Positions 11,172 through 23,104 of a stretch of DNA of 64,000 nt are shown here, one piece after another. The notes under the pieces were generated by a model. It was given only the letters and a program-made list of their open reading frames with translations. It did not search any database and was not told the origin of the DNA. Location: positions 8,806,501 to 8,870,500 of the forward strand of contig JARWKL010000008.1 of assembly GCA_029961685.1 (NCBI GenBank). Direction: 5' to 3'. The position numbers were made by a program, and so were the translations under genes. Numbering within the stretch: position 1 is the first letter of the stretch; each line of letters opens with the position of its first letter. The DNA comes from Aristolochia californica (Eukaryota; Streptophyta; Magnoliopsida; Piperales; Aristolochiaceae).

Positions 11172-12250
11172 ACTTGGTATCAGAGCAGGTTAACACGGTA
11201 GAGAACATCATGAATGAATTAAAAGAGATTATGCTCAGAGGACAAGTAGAGACTGGAAGAAAACTTGATGAATTCATGGAGAGATTTTCTAAAATTGATC
11301 TCGATATGGAGACATTGAATGGAAGGATGGGTGGCATGGAGACTGGCATAACAACTAGAAGGAACACGATTCCAGAGCAAAGAAGAGGAGTACATTCAAA
11401 GAATAGAGGGGGAGAGGAGTTTGCTGGACGCACCAGTTTCTCTGGCCAGCAAGGACACTTCAACTTGGGAGGACACTTCAACCAAGGGGGAGGCACTATA
11501 CCAAGGTCTACTAAACTTGATTTTTTGACTTATAATGGGATAGAAGATCTTTTGATCTGGCTGTATCGATGCGAAAATGTTTTTCACCATCAAAGAATAG
11601 CTGCTTATGATAAAGTACTGTTGGCTGCCTTTCACTTACTGGGGGAAGCACAACTCTGGTTCCAGCAAGTTGAGGGTGATAGAGAGGTGATCGAATGGGA
11701 TGTGTTTAAGAATTTATGGTCTCTCCATTTTGGTCCTTTTGCTTACAACAACCCTTTGGGGGATTTGGTTTTTTTACGCCAAATTGGCTCAATGGATCAG
11801 TATCAATAGTTGTTCAAGGAAAAATTAGCACGAGCTAGCAGTATGGTGCGTTGGGATCAGCAAGTAGTGCTATTTACAGCAGGCCTTACTGAGTCATTAC
11901 GGCTTGAGGTGGAGCTCTATGCACCCATTAACCTATCTAGTACTTTGAATATTGCCCATGCTTTAGAACTTCGACAGAAAGTCCAGCACAAACAAACCCC
12001 ATGGTCAAGGGAAAGGAGCACTTTCTCCACCTGGCAGGGATGGCGCAATTATCCTCAGGGGGGTTAGTCCACAACACCTCCTCCAAGACACACTCCAAGT
12101 AATACTTTGTTAGGGGATATAAGATCGAGCAGTAATCCACATCAGTACATAAAAAATTGACAAGTGCAGAGATGGCAGAAAGGCGGTCTAAAAATCTGTG
12201 TTAGAACTGTGATGAACAGCATCGTGCTGGTCATTAGTGCAAATGGTTTT
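11153..12250 (+). pseudogene. gag: Chromovirus C gag relic
   Basis: Gag forms the particle that packages element RNA. The frame opens at an ATG at 11153, still inside the LTR, and runs through the primer site. An N-terminal helical segment (about 11190-11350) is followed by the retrotransposon gag domain (KLDFLTYN to FGPFAYNNPLGDL, about 11510-11770). A TAG at 11807-11809 interrupts the frame, which then continues unchanged to 12067. A damaged zinc knuckle (CDEQHRAGH) is near 12205-12245 with stops at Cys/Trp neighbours. Downstream it leads into the protease. Confidence 0.88.
11175..11186 (+). promoter_or_regulatory. Primer-binding site of C (tRNA-Met)
   Basis: TGGTATCAGAGC lies three bases after the LTR end and is the complement of the 3' end of plant initiator tRNA-Met, the primer for minus-strand DNA synthesis. 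Confidence 0.93.
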
Positions 12251-15200
12251 TTTGGCTTGAGGTGGATGAAGTCGATGATCCAAAGGATATAGATGAGAGA
12301 ATAGAGGAAGAGCCACCGGAAATATGCTTGCATGCCATTACTGGGCTGAAATCGCCTAAAACCATGCAAGTCAGGGCTCAGGTATTTGATCAGGAATTGG
12401 TGGGACTCGTGGATTTGGGGAGTACCCACAATTTTCTTAGGTTAATTGCGCACAACACCTGCAGTTACAGATTCTTCCACATCCGATAGCCACAGTCTCA
12501 GTGGCCAATGGGGAGAAGGTTCCTAGCTATGGTATCAGTAAGGCGGTAAATTTTTATATTGGCACTACTTTATTTCATGCTGATTTTTTTGTTATTCCTC
12601 TGGCTGGGTTTGATATGTTGTTGGGGATTAAATGGTTACAAACATTGGGATCCATTATGTGGAACTTTTCTTCGTTAACAATGAGTTTTGACTGGTGTGG
12701 TAGCCAAGTACCCTTACAAGGAAGTCAAGTGGACAAACAATAGCACATTCATTCTCTGACTGCCCAAGATACACCATACATCACTATGGATACTCATTGA
12801 TGAGTTCTTTGACCTTTTTTGTGAGCCTACAGGGCTCCCTCCCTTGAGACACTGTGATCACTGGATATGTATGAAACCACTAATGTAGTTGTTGTTCGAC
12901 CGTATCGGTATCCTCACCTACAGAAAGATGAGATCAAGAGACAGTGCCAGGCAATGCTACACCAGGGACTTATTCACAGCAACATGTCCCCATTCTCTTC
13001 ACCCTTCTTGCTCGTGAAGAAACATGATGGGACATGGCGCTTTTGTGTTGATTATCGGGAATTGAACGTGCAGACAGTAAAAGATAAGTTTCCCATTCTG
13101 GTCGTGGAGGAGCTCCTCGATGAGTTACATGGATCGTGGGTCTTTACCGAACTGGACTTATGGTCTGCAAATCACCAGGTTCGCATGCATCCCTCAAACA
13201 TTCAGAAAACAACATTCCGTACACATCACAACAACTTTGAATTTGTGGTCATGCCATTCGGGTTGTCCAATGCTCCCTCCACTTTCTAGGCCCTGATGAA
13301 CGAGGTATATAGCTCTTACCTTCAGAAATTCGTACTTGTTTGTTTTGATGATATACTTATATATAGCAAGTCTCGAGAAGACCATGTAGAACATTTGAGG
13401 ATTGTGTTTGATTTATTACGAGCACATCAGTTGTATTTGAAGAAATCTAAATGCTCCTTTGGGGCATCTCATGTTGCATGCTTTGGCCACATTATTTCAC
13501 ATGAGGGGGTAATGGTGGATCCCGAGAAGATTTAGGTTATTTGTGAGTGGCCTCAGCCTCAGTCTTGTTCAGAATTACGCGGTTTCTTGGGTCTAACAAG
13601 ATATTACCGAATATTTATTCAGAATTACGGTCTTTTGGCAGCACCTTTAACAAACATCCTAAAATAGAATTCCTTTCAGTGGAATGAGGAGGCCACACAA
13701 GCCTTTGAGGCACTTAAAGGTGCTTTGGCCTCTACACTTGTCTTACAGCTTTCGAATTTTGATGACTTATTTGTGGTGGAATGCGATATTTCCTGTGGGG
13801 GCATTGGGTCTGTGTTACAACAACACTCAAACCCCATTGCTTATTTCAGTCGACAGTTGGCAGCTCGTTATCAGAAATTAGCTGCATATGAATGTGAATT
13901 AATTGGGTTGGCCAAGGCGGTCCAACACTGGAGCCCTTACTTATGGGGTCGTACTTTTCTCATCCGTATGGATCATTATAGTCTCAAGTTCTTACTTGAG
14001 CAATGTCTGACTACTTCGCCACAACAGCATTGGATTAGTAAGTTGACGGGCTTCGATTTCTCGGTTGAGTATCATGCGGAGAGATTAAATAGGGCAGTGG
14101 ATGCCTTATCCAGGCATTTTGAACACCAACAACTCATATATGCGGTCAGCCAGCTTCGTTTCCTCATCCTAGACATGGTGCGGGATGCACATGGCACATT
14201 TCCAGATCTACAAGAGCTGCACAGACAGATTATAGAGGGGAAAATGAATTCTAAGTGGTCAATAAAAGATTCACTTATTTTTTATAAACAATGGATTTAC
14301 CGTCTTCCCATGTCCGGGTTAATTCCAACTGTTCTCTCGGCTTATCATGATTCGACCCATGAGGGGTTATAGAAAACGTTGATGCGTATTCGTACAAATT
14401 TCTATTGGCAGGGGATGAAGACCTCCATTGCCACATATGTATCCGCATGTCAGGAATGTCAATGAAACAAAACCGAGCATTTGAGTCTAGCGGGTCTTCT
14501 ACAGCCTTTCACCCTCCCTACTCAGGTATGGGCCGATATTTCGATGGACCTTGAGGAGGGTCTTCCACTTTCAGCCGGGAAATTAGTTTTATTCATGGTG
14601 GTGGATCAGTTCTCCAAGTATGGTCATTTTATTCCAATGGATCATCCCTGCACGGTAGCTCAAGTGGCCCATACTTTCCTGAAGCATATTGTCCGTTTAC
14701 ATGGCATCCCAGAATCTATTGTCAGTGATCGGGACATGATATTCACAAGTACTTTTTGGCAGGAACTCTTTCGTTTGAGTGGTACAAAATTGAAATTTTC
14801 ATCAGCATATCATCCTCAGACGGATGGCCAGACCTAGGTGGTTAATCGAACCATCGAAATGTATCTTAAGTGCTTTGTTGGCAATCGACCAAAACAATGG
14901 GTTTAGTGGCTACCATGGGTAGAATACTGTTACAATACTTCATTCCACTCGGCCTTGCAGTCATCTCCTTTCTGGGTTCTTTATGAGAGGGATCCCCCAT
15001 GACTTTTCTCTTATACCAGAGGCTCCACCCGAGTAGACTTCATTGATGAGGTGCTCATGGATCGAGATCAGGTGTTACAGACTATTATAGACCTTCTACA
15101 GTGGGCTCAAGCCCGGATGTCGAGTGCATACAACAAGGGACACATGGATGTCTCTTATGAGGTAAGGGACTATGTTTGGTTATGCCTATGACAGGACCGG

Positions 15201-15592
15201 CAGTAGTCCACTGTGGGGCCGTCGCGCCATAAGCTCTCACCCAAGTACTTTAGGCCTTTCGCCATTATTCGGTGTGTCGGGTAGGTGGTCTATCAACTAC
15301 AACTGCCTGACACAAAAAAGCTGCATGATGTGTTTCATGTCTCACTCTTGAAACCACACAAGGGGTCGCCACCTATTTCCCCTCCATTCCTTCCTCCAGT
15401 CAACCAGGGCCACGTCATTTTAACACCCTACGTGGTGTTATGGGTGTGGTAGATCGATGCTCAATGGGACATTCTTGTGCAGTGGACCGCTATAGACCTA
15501 GAAGCAGCTACATGGGATTGGTTATAGACCTTCAAACAAGTCTATCCAACTTAAGAGCTTGAGGACAAGCTCTTTCTTCAAGGGGAGGTAGA
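12251..15592 (+). pseudogene. pol: Chromovirus C pol relic
   Basis: Domains in order: protease (LVDLGSTHNFL near 12407-12440, Ser of the active triad changed to Leu), RT (about 12880-13540, FDDILIYS kept), RNase H (about 13725-14110), integrase (about 14390-14900) and a chromodomain-like end (about 15400-15580, ELEDKLFLQ). At least a dozen stops and some frame shifts break it. Examples are TAG at 13287-13289 and 13533-13535, both in place of Gln, and a TAG at the codon of the third catalytic integrase residue (14835-14837). The polypurine tract overlaps the end of the chromodomain reading frame, as in D, G and I. Confidence 0.93.
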
Positions 15593-16392
15593 TGTTATGG
15601 ACTCAATAGCACACCGAGTCACTCAGAGGAGGAGACAATGACTCACCAAGTCATCTAATTTAACTTTCATTCTTTATGTTGCTTTTAGTTAAATTTTCAT
15701 TGATTATGTAATAAGCTTGGATGTAGGGGTATAGTTGGGATTGATAGCCCTAAACTATCATGACGTGAAATACCCTATTTAAGGGTTCAAGAAAGAGAAA
15801 TAAAGCAAGTCTAAAATTAGGGTAATTTAGAGTAGAGAGACCCCTTGTCGAGTTCCTATCTTTGGGTCCTTGACATGCATTGTTCTTGGAGGTACATTGG
15901 TGGAGATTTGGTGTGATCGAGAGAGAAGAGAGGAGAGTTGATCACTCTTCCCCGAGCAAGAGGAAAGGGAACCCTACATCTTTCACGGAAATTAAAAAGA
16001 GGGAAAGGGTTACATTGAGTCTTGCTGCAAGAAGGAGACTTCAGGTTGTTGGACTGGTGTTTACGTCAAAGAGGTAATCCTACACTCCTTTCCGAGCAGA
16101 GAAAGGTTATAATTTTATTCCTTTATGTGCATGATCAGTATTGGCATATTAGGGAAACCTTGTATCTTGATGTGAATCCCAAAAGGGGGGTTTTATACGT
16201 GGGCTATCTAACAGTCTCTTGATCCCTTGGTTATACCTATAATTGAGAAAAGGAAACTCCTTTTCAAGTATAATGAGGAAGAGAGAAAAAAAGGGAGTTC
16301 TTTTCATAGTTACGTGATCTAGAACCCTCAGACAGTGCTGGATTCATCAGTACCTTGCCGAGTTACTAGATCCATGGCTAGGGACCATAACA
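15593..16392 (+). repeat. 3' LTR of chromovirus C
   Basis: It matches 10374-11171 along its whole length with scattered substitutions and starts directly after the polypurine tract. It ends GGACCATAACA, followed by the TSD GTCGG. Confidence 0.95.
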
Positions 16393-16397
16393 GTCGG

Positions 16398-16592
16398 TGC
16401 CCTGTGGAGGGGCTTCGTGATGGAGGAATTTTTTACTACACTTTTGAGCAATGCCTATAGATCCACTACCTACAAAGGATATGACTGTGCCCAACATCTA
16501 GCTTGAGACATTTGACTAGAGTATGAAGCAATGTCTTACTACTAGGAGTGATTTTACTCTCACTTAAATTATGCCAGCTAGGCCTCTTGAAA
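16398..16592. other. Unassigned DNA right of element C
   Basis: It continues the sequence interrupted by C at 10373. It has no recognisable coding potential, only short broken frames. It ends where the LTR of copia element E begins. Confidence 0.45.
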
Positions 16593-16977
16593 TGTTTGGA
16601 ATTAGACACCCTAATTCCAAACTAACGAGAGCAATAATAATAAATGTGGAAGAAGGGAAAAACAAGCATGGAAAAGCAAAACAAGATTTATATAGGTTCG
16701 CCTCAAGGTGAGACTACGTCCTATCTTCTGCCACTACAGTAATCCACTATGAAGATGAATAGTTTACAAGAGGAATCACACACTTATAGGTGTTTCTCTC
16801 TAACCTCTCAGGCTGCAACTTGAGATGCTTCTTGGATTAAGATCATAAAACCCTAATATCGGCACCCCCCAATTTAAAGAGAAATATAGAGCAACCACAT
16901 TACAAGAGTAAAATTCCAAAATTGTCCTTAATGAAACAAGTCAGCGTAAGACGTTAATTACGCTCCACAACTTAACA
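16593..16977 (-). repeat. 3' LTR of copia E
   Basis: 385 bp with TG...CA ends (TGTTTGGAATTAG to CTTAACA on the plus strand). It is homologous to 25732-26078 and to the LTR of F. The sequence to its right is a pyrimidine-rich stretch where a reversed polypurine tract is expected. Confidence 0.85.
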
Positions 16978-17900
16978 ATCTCCTACTTGGAGACTAATCC
17001 ATCATCAATATCTCCTTTAAAATGGCAACAACTTTTTAATCTTTAGTTTCTCAATCGTAACAGTCTTTGTCAACATATTAGTCAGATTTTGACTTCCTTG
17101 AAAACCGATTTGATGAAATGATAACACATCTAAATGTGTTATTTTTGCATGATTAACATGATTCTTTGCTAAATGAATAGCTCTCTGACTGTCACAATAC
17201 AATGCATTCTTCCCATGTTTGAGACCTAATTCTTCGTAGAAAGACTGTAACCATACCATCTCTTTGCTGGCTTCGATCACGATGAGGTATTTTGCTTTAA
17301 TCGTGGAAAGAGCAACTACCTTCAACAATTTAGAGACCCAACTAATTGTTGTACCACCTAATGTGTATACATATCCAATGGTACTCTTCCTTCCATCAGT
17401 GTCTCCAGCCATGTCAACATCTACATAACCTTGTAATCCCAAGTCGGACTTTCTGAAACATAAGGCTGAGTTTGTAGTGCCTCTCAAATACCTGAGAATC
17501 TACTTTACTGCTTCCCAATATTGTTAACCTGGATTACTTACAACTCCCACTGCATGAGCTATGTTTGGTACACACCATGGCATGTATGAGACTGCCAATA
17601 GCAGAAGCATAAGGCACATTGTCCATGTTGGCTCGCTCATGCTCTGTAGAAGGTGACTGCTTTGTAGATAGCCTAAAGTGACTAGCCAAAGGAGTACTCA
17701 TTAGTTTTGCATCATTCATGTTGAACCTGTTCAACACTTTCTTCACATATTCTTCTTGTAATAGTTTCAAGACATCAATGTCCCTAGTAATCCTCATCCC
17801 AAGGATTTTTTTTGCAGCACCCAAATCTTTCATTGCAAACTTCTTGGACAACTCCCTTTTCAACTTGTCTATTTCCTATTTTCAAAACTTGCTATCTACA
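16978..17900 (-). pseudogene. pol: Copia E: RT end and RNase H
   Basis: Reading leftward from D, the RT C-terminal part appears first (KKFAMKDLGAAKKILGMRI at about 17800-17850). It is followed by the conserved copia PYASAIGSLI region and RNase H (DVDMAGDTDGRKST, KYLIVIEASKEMVWL, LYCDSQRAIHLAKN at about 17017-17440). One frame change lies between 17487 and 17534. RNase H would degrade the RNA strand after cDNA synthesis. The Asp/Glu core is partly visible. The other half of pol is at 23105 and beyond. Confidence 0.9.
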
Positions 17901-18275
17901 TGTTATGGACTCCATAGCATCAAGAGTGGCTAACCGGAGAAGAGAAGAGATGGAGTAAACTTGTATTTCAGTACCTTAGGGGTTTAATTGTAATTTGAAG
18001 TTCCATAAGGGTCTAATTGTAATTATAGAACCTTTGATGTTTTCCTTGACCTATTTAGGGCGTCAAGTGATGGAATGAAAGAAAGCATTGATCATTAGTC
18101 TAAATGAGATCAGGTTCTCTCTCTAAAGAGGCCTAAGGTTGGAGCTCCTTCAAAGGCTCACGTCCCTTCATCATTGGGCGTTCCAAGAACCCCAAATCCT
18201 TCCCTTCTTCATCATTCAATCTGGAAGCTAGAGGAGATCGCCGGGTGAGTCGATCCATGGCTAGAGAGCCTAACA
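17901..18275 (+). repeat. 5' LTR of chromovirus D
   Basis: It starts TGTTATGGACTCC and ends GAGCCTAACA. It contains the gag ATG at 18257-18259. It has the empty-site sequence CCCCAAATCC that the TRIM solo LTR interrupts in the 3' LTR. Confidence 0.95.
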
Positions 18276-19290
18276 TCGTGGTATCAGACAGGACCACCCT
18301 TGGTGATTCCTCTTCCCCTGCAGAAATTCAAAATTTTGTGGAAGAGAACCATGCTGATCTACAATCTCAAATCAATGGCCTGGAGGGCAAATTCCAGATG
18401 TTGATGTCACGCATGGAGGAGGGCTTTACCCAGCTTTCAGTCCAGATGGCATCCTCATCACGCCCAACAGATCATCTCAACCCTCATCCAACACCTCCAC
18501 CTCCTCCCCTGCGCCAAACACCTCCACCTCGTGGGGGCCTCAATCCAGCACCCCCTACCGTGCCAAGTTACACAAAGCTTGATTTTCCAACGTATGATGG
18601 GTCCTCCGACCCTTTAATGTGGTTGCACAGGTGTGATCATTTCTTTTCCAATCAAGGAACTCTGCCCGAAGGCAAGGTTCAATTAGCTGCCTTCCACATG
18701 CTCGATGAAGCGCTTATGTGGTTTCATCAATTCAAAAACGAGTTTGTGGTCTATGATTGGGAATTTTTCAAAGAAAATTGTATGCTACGGTTTGGTCCTC
18801 CGCTTTGCAGGAACCCAGTTGGGGATTTGGTTAATCTAAAACAGCTTGGCACTATAGAACAATATCAGAAATTGTTCCAAGAAAAACTTGCTCGTGCAAG
18901 TCATTTGGTCCGACCTGAACTTTATGTCAATTTGTTCATGGCTGGCCTGGTAGAACCCCTTCGCCTAGAAGTGGAATTGGAAGCCCCCACCTCCCTAGCC
19001 CACGCCGTGAATTTGGCAAGACCATTGGACACCAAACAACGCCTCTTCCTTGAGTCATTAAACAAATGCACCCCTTGGCCACCTCGTCCACAGCCCCATG
19101 GTCCTTATTCCACTAACCCCAGGCCAACCACCCCTCACCACCACCACCACCAGCTTTTACACCCCCACCGGGATTTATCAAACGTCTGACAAAAGCAGAA
19201 ATTGATCAGAGAAGGGCTCAGGGCCTATGTTTCAATTGTGATGAAAAATTCGTCAAGGGCCATCAATGCAAAAGACTATTTTGGGTAGAA
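18257..19290 (+). pseudogene. gag: Chromovirus D gag, one frameshift
   Basis: The frame opens at MAREPN inside the LTR and passes through the primer site (VVSD). The N-terminal helical region is followed by a Pro-rich linker (about 18480-18550), then the gag domain: KLDFPTYDGSSDPLMWLHRC at about 18577-18636 through FGPPLCRNPVGDL. The frame is open to 19189 and shifts in a CAC-repeat stretch near 19130-19170. The zinc knuckle CFNCDEKFVKGHQC (about 19225-19275) is then in another frame and has all its Cys/His residues (CX2CX7HX2C). Role: particle formation and RNA binding. Confidence 0.92.
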
Positions 19291-22200
19291 ATAGAAGACC
19301 CCTCAGAGGATGACTTTCAGGAGGATATGGACCAAACCAAGGAGGAAACACCAAAAATCTCCCTCCATGCCATGACAGGCCTGCAGAGCACCAATACCAT
19401 GCAGGTCCATGCCACCATGAACCATCATATTCTGCTAGCACTCGTGGACTCAGGCAGCACAACAGTTGGGTTATCACTACAATAGAAATCAGGAATATCA
19501 GTCTCAGTGGCTAACGTTGACAAGGTCACCACTGTGGGTTTCGGTTCAGCAATGCCCTTTACTATTGAAGGTCACTCCTTTGTAGCAGATTTTTTGGTCA
19601 TACCGCTGGCTGGGTTTGACCTCGTATTGGGCATTAAATGGCTACAGTGGTTGGGTCTGATCTTATGAGATTTCCAATCCCTTACCATGAGTTTTAAATA
19701 GGACACCCATCCGATCACCCTCCAGGGCAATAGCGCTCCCAGCGGCCATGCAGCCTCCAAACACTTTCGTTGGATGCTTCAAAAGGGGATAACTTAGCTT
19801 CATTGTTGGCAGAATATGCTGATTTATTTCAGGACCCTGCCGACCTTCCTCCTATACGAGAGTGTGATCACAAAATTCGTTTGAAAATGGGCACCGAACC
19901 AGTGGTAGTGCGTCCCTACCGCTATCCCCATGTGCAAAAAGATGAGATAGAAAGACAATGTCAACAAATGCTCCAACAAGGTATTATTCAGCCTAGTCAT
20001 TCTCCTTTTTCTTCCCTGGTATTGCTGGTAAAGAAATCAGATAAATCTTGGCGCTTTTGTGTGGATTACAGTGAACTCAATGCTCGCACCATCAAAGATA
20101 AATTTCAAATTCCAGTGGTCGATGAATTATTGGATGAGCTACACGGCTCTCAATTATTTACAAAGTTGGACTTGAAATCTGGCTACCATCAGATTCGGGT
20201 TTATTTGGAGGATATAAAAAAAACTGCCTTCTGCACCCACCATGGTCACTACGAGTTCTTGGTGATGCCATTTGGGCTATCCAATGCCCCATCCACCTTT
20301 CAAGCACTTATGAACCAGGTGTTTCGCCCTTTCTTACGAAAGCATGTCTTAGTTTTTTTTGACGATATACTGGTCTATAGCAAAACTTGGGAAGCACATT
20401 TGCACCAATTGCGACAGGTTTTTACAATTCTCCATGCACACCATTTATTTCTCAATCGTGCCAAATGTGACTTTGCCACATCCGAAGTAGCTTATTTGGG
20501 GCATGTGATCTCGGCATCTGGGGTGAAACCAGACTTCAGCAAGATACAATCGGTTATGGATTGGCCCACACCTCACTCCGTTACAGCTTTGAAAGGGTTC
20601 CTTGGTCTCGCATGGTATTATAGAAAATTTATCAAAGAATATGGTCACCTGGCAGCGCCATTGCACAATTTACTGAAGAAGCATGCCTTTCAGTGGTCTC
20701 AGTTGGCAGACTCCTCGTTTAACAACTTAAAATAGGCATTAGTGTCAGCACCAGTTCTCCAATTGCCCAACTTTGCTGAAAATTTCATCATCGAATGCGA
20801 TGCATCCGGGGGAGGGATAGGTGCCGTCTTGCAGCAACAGGGTCACCCCATTGCCTATTTCAGCCGCCATCTCGCTCCTCACCATCACAAGTTAGCCACT
20901 TATGAAAGGGAACTCATCGGTTTGGCCAAAGCCATGCAGCATTGGAGGCCGTATCTGTGGGGCAGACCTTTTGTGATCCGGACAGACCACTGTAGCCTCA
21001 AATACTTATTGGAGCAGCGCCTTACTATATCCCCACAACAACATTGGCTCAGAAAATTAATGGGATTCGATTTCAGGTGGAATACAAACCGGGTTATCTC
21101 AACTGGGCAGCAGACGCCTTGTCCCCCAGAGAACTAGGGGATTCACACTTGCACGCACTGAGCCACCCCAAGTCCCCTTTGCTGGACACAATCCATCAGG
21201 ATACTAGCCATCATCCAGATCTCCTTGCATTATAAGCTCAAATAAAAAACCATTGCAAGGACAAGAACTGGACACTACAGGACGGTCTCATTCTATATAA
21301 AGGACGCATATATCTTCATCCTTCGTCGGTACTCCTTCCTACCGTTATTGCCTCCTTTCATGATAGTACACATGAGGGCCAGCAGAAGACATACTTCTGC
21401 CTCAGTTGGGAGTTTTATTGGAGAGGTATGAAGCGGATCATTGCTGAATATGTTGCAGCTTGCCAAGTCTGTCAGAGGAATAAGTCTGAATCCTTACAAC
21501 CCATCGGCTTGCTACAACCACTTCAATTTCCTTCACAGGTATGGGCAGATCTCTCAATGGATTTTATCGATGGTCTTCCTCCTTCTGTAGGGAAATCTGT
21601 TATTCTTGTTGTGGTAGACCGGTTCTCGAAATATGCCCACTTTATGGCCCTCAGCTATCCGTATACAGCAACACAAATCGCTCAGCTCTTCATGGATAAT
21701 ATTGTCCGTCTCCATGGCCTTCCAGAGACCATCACCAGCGACCGTGATGCTATCTTCACCAGTAAATTCTGGGGGGAACTATTTAAGCCACATGGCTCTA
21801 AGTTATCTTTTTCTTCAGCATACCACCCTCAAATAGACGGCCAGACAGAGGTGGTTAACCGCACATTGGTGATGTATTTGCGGTGTCCCCGACAATGGGT
21901 TCATTGGTTAGCATGGGCGGAGTATTATTATAATACCTCATACCACACCGCACTGGGTACTACCCCTTTTCGAGTTGTTTATGGATGCGAACCTCCGCGC
22001 CTACTTTCTTATGAACCGGGGTCATCTCGGGTAGTGGCATTGGACCAAGCATTAGCCGACAGAGATGCAATGCTTGCGCAAGTCCGCTTTCAGTTACAAC
22101 ATTCACAAGAAACTATGAAGCATACTTATGACAAAGGACATCATCCCCTTTCCTTTGCACCTGGAGAATTTGTTTGGCTCAAACTTCAACCATACCGCCA

Positions 22201-22626
22201 ACTATCTCTTGCAGCCATCAAACGCCATAAGCTTTCTCCAAAATTTTATGGACCATTCCAGGTCATGCAGCGTATTGGCACTGTGGCGTATCGTTTGAAA
22301 CTACCACCAGACTCCAAGCTCCATGACGTCTTCCACGTCTCCCTTCTCAAGCCGTTCAAGGGAGACTCACCACTGCTGCATACCCCTCTGCCTCCTCTCA
22401 AAGATGGCAGGTCCATGCCCATGCCCACTCAGATCCTTCAAGCCAGGCGAGTGAACAACGCTTGGGAAGTGCTGGTTCGGTGGACTAACAAGGAATTGAT
22501 AGAAGCCTCTTGGGAGACACTCGAGTCCTTCCAGACTCTATTCCCCACTTTCGAGCTTGAGGACAAACTCTTTCTTCAGGAGGGGGGTGATGTTATGGAC
22601 TCCATAGCATCAAGAGTGGCTAACCG
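19291..22626 (+). pseudogene. pol: Chromovirus D pol, lightly damaged
   Basis: Domains in order: protease (LVDSGST near 19440, TAG at 19482-19484), RT (19770-20735, VFFDDILVYS kept), RNase H (20742-21140), integrase (about 21340-22000) and chromodomain (about 22440-22560, WEVLVRWTNKELIEASWE). Damage is limited: TAG at 20733-20735, a frame shift near 21080, TAA at 21233-21235. The integrase ORF 21428-22648 is open and keeps the D-D-E residues ([22 protein letters not shown]) and the H-H-C-C zinc site just upstream. The chromodomain is expected to guide integration to modified chromatin, a family property. Confidence 0.95.
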
Positions 22627-23104
22627 GAGAAGAGAAGAGATGGAGTAAACTTGTATTCACTACCTTAGGGGTTTAATTGTAATTTGAAGTTCCATAAGGG
22701 TCTAATTGTAATTATAGAACCTTTGATGTTTTCCTTGACCTATTTAGGGCGTCAAGTGATGGAATGAAAGCAAGCATTGATCAATAGTCTAAATGAGATC
22801 AGGTTCTCTCTCTAAAGAGGCCTAAGGTTGGAGCTCCTTCAAAGGCTCACGTCCCTTCATCATTGGGCGTTCCAAGAACTCCAAAATGTTATGGACTGGT
22901 ATGGGCTAGCCCATAACACGACCCTAGTATGGGCTAGGAAGTTATGGTCCTGGGTTGAGTACCTATGTCTTCCACTCCTAACAAGCCGGTCTTTTGGGTA
23001 GTATTGGCTAGGTGCTTAACACAAATCCTTCCCTTCTTCGTCATTCAATCTGGAAGCTGGATGAGATCGCCGGGTGACTCGATCCATGGCTAGAGAGCCT
23101 AACA
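22591..23104 (+). repeat. 3' LTR of D, interrupted by a TRIM LTR
   Basis: It matches 17901-18275 except for the insertion at 22887-23021. It ends GAGCCTAACA, followed by the TSD CTACA. The chromovirus reading frame overlaps its first bases. Confidence 0.95.
22887..23021 (+). mobile_element. TRIM solo LTR
   Basis: A 135-bp insertion with TGTT...AACA ends. Its right half has the CTAACAAGCCGGTCTTTTGG core of the TRIM LTRs at 62530-62951. Flanks are CAAAA and CAAAT, a near-perfect 5-bp duplication, and the uninterrupted site is present in the 5' LTR of D. The left half contains a 16-bp perfect palindrome (22900-22915, TATGGGCTAGCCCATA) not found in the 98-bp version. A solo LTR is usually left after recombination between two LTRs. 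Confidence 0.85.

Larger units (their letters stand above)
10374..16392 (+). mobile_element. Complete chromovirus C with TSD GTCGG
   Basis: The structure is complete: 798-bp 5' LTR, tRNA-Met primer site, gag, pol with chromodomain region, polypurine tract AAGGGGAGGTAG, and 800-bp 3' LTR. A perfect 5-bp duplication GTCGG flanks it (10369-10373 and 16393-16397). The two LTRs differ at many positions and the coding region has many stops, so the insertion is old. Elements J and K (minus strand) belong to closely related families. Confidence 0.96.
17901..23104 (+). mobile_element. Complete chromovirus D with TSD CTACA
   Basis: LTRs of 375 bp (17901-18275) and 514 bp (22591-23104) bracket gag and pol. 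The size difference is explained by a TRIM solo LTR inside the right one. A perfect TSD CTACA flanks the element (17896-17900, 23105-23109). Primer site TGGTATCAGA at 18279-18288 and polypurine tract AGGAGGGGGGTGA before 22591 are intact. It is the best-preserved chromovirus here together with I, with RT and integrase catalytic residues kept. Confidence 0.96.

Noticed and set aside
11107..11496. Minus-strand ORFs of 60-130 codons opposite gag and pol throughout the window
   Set aside because: All are complementary shadows of recognised gag or pol domains.
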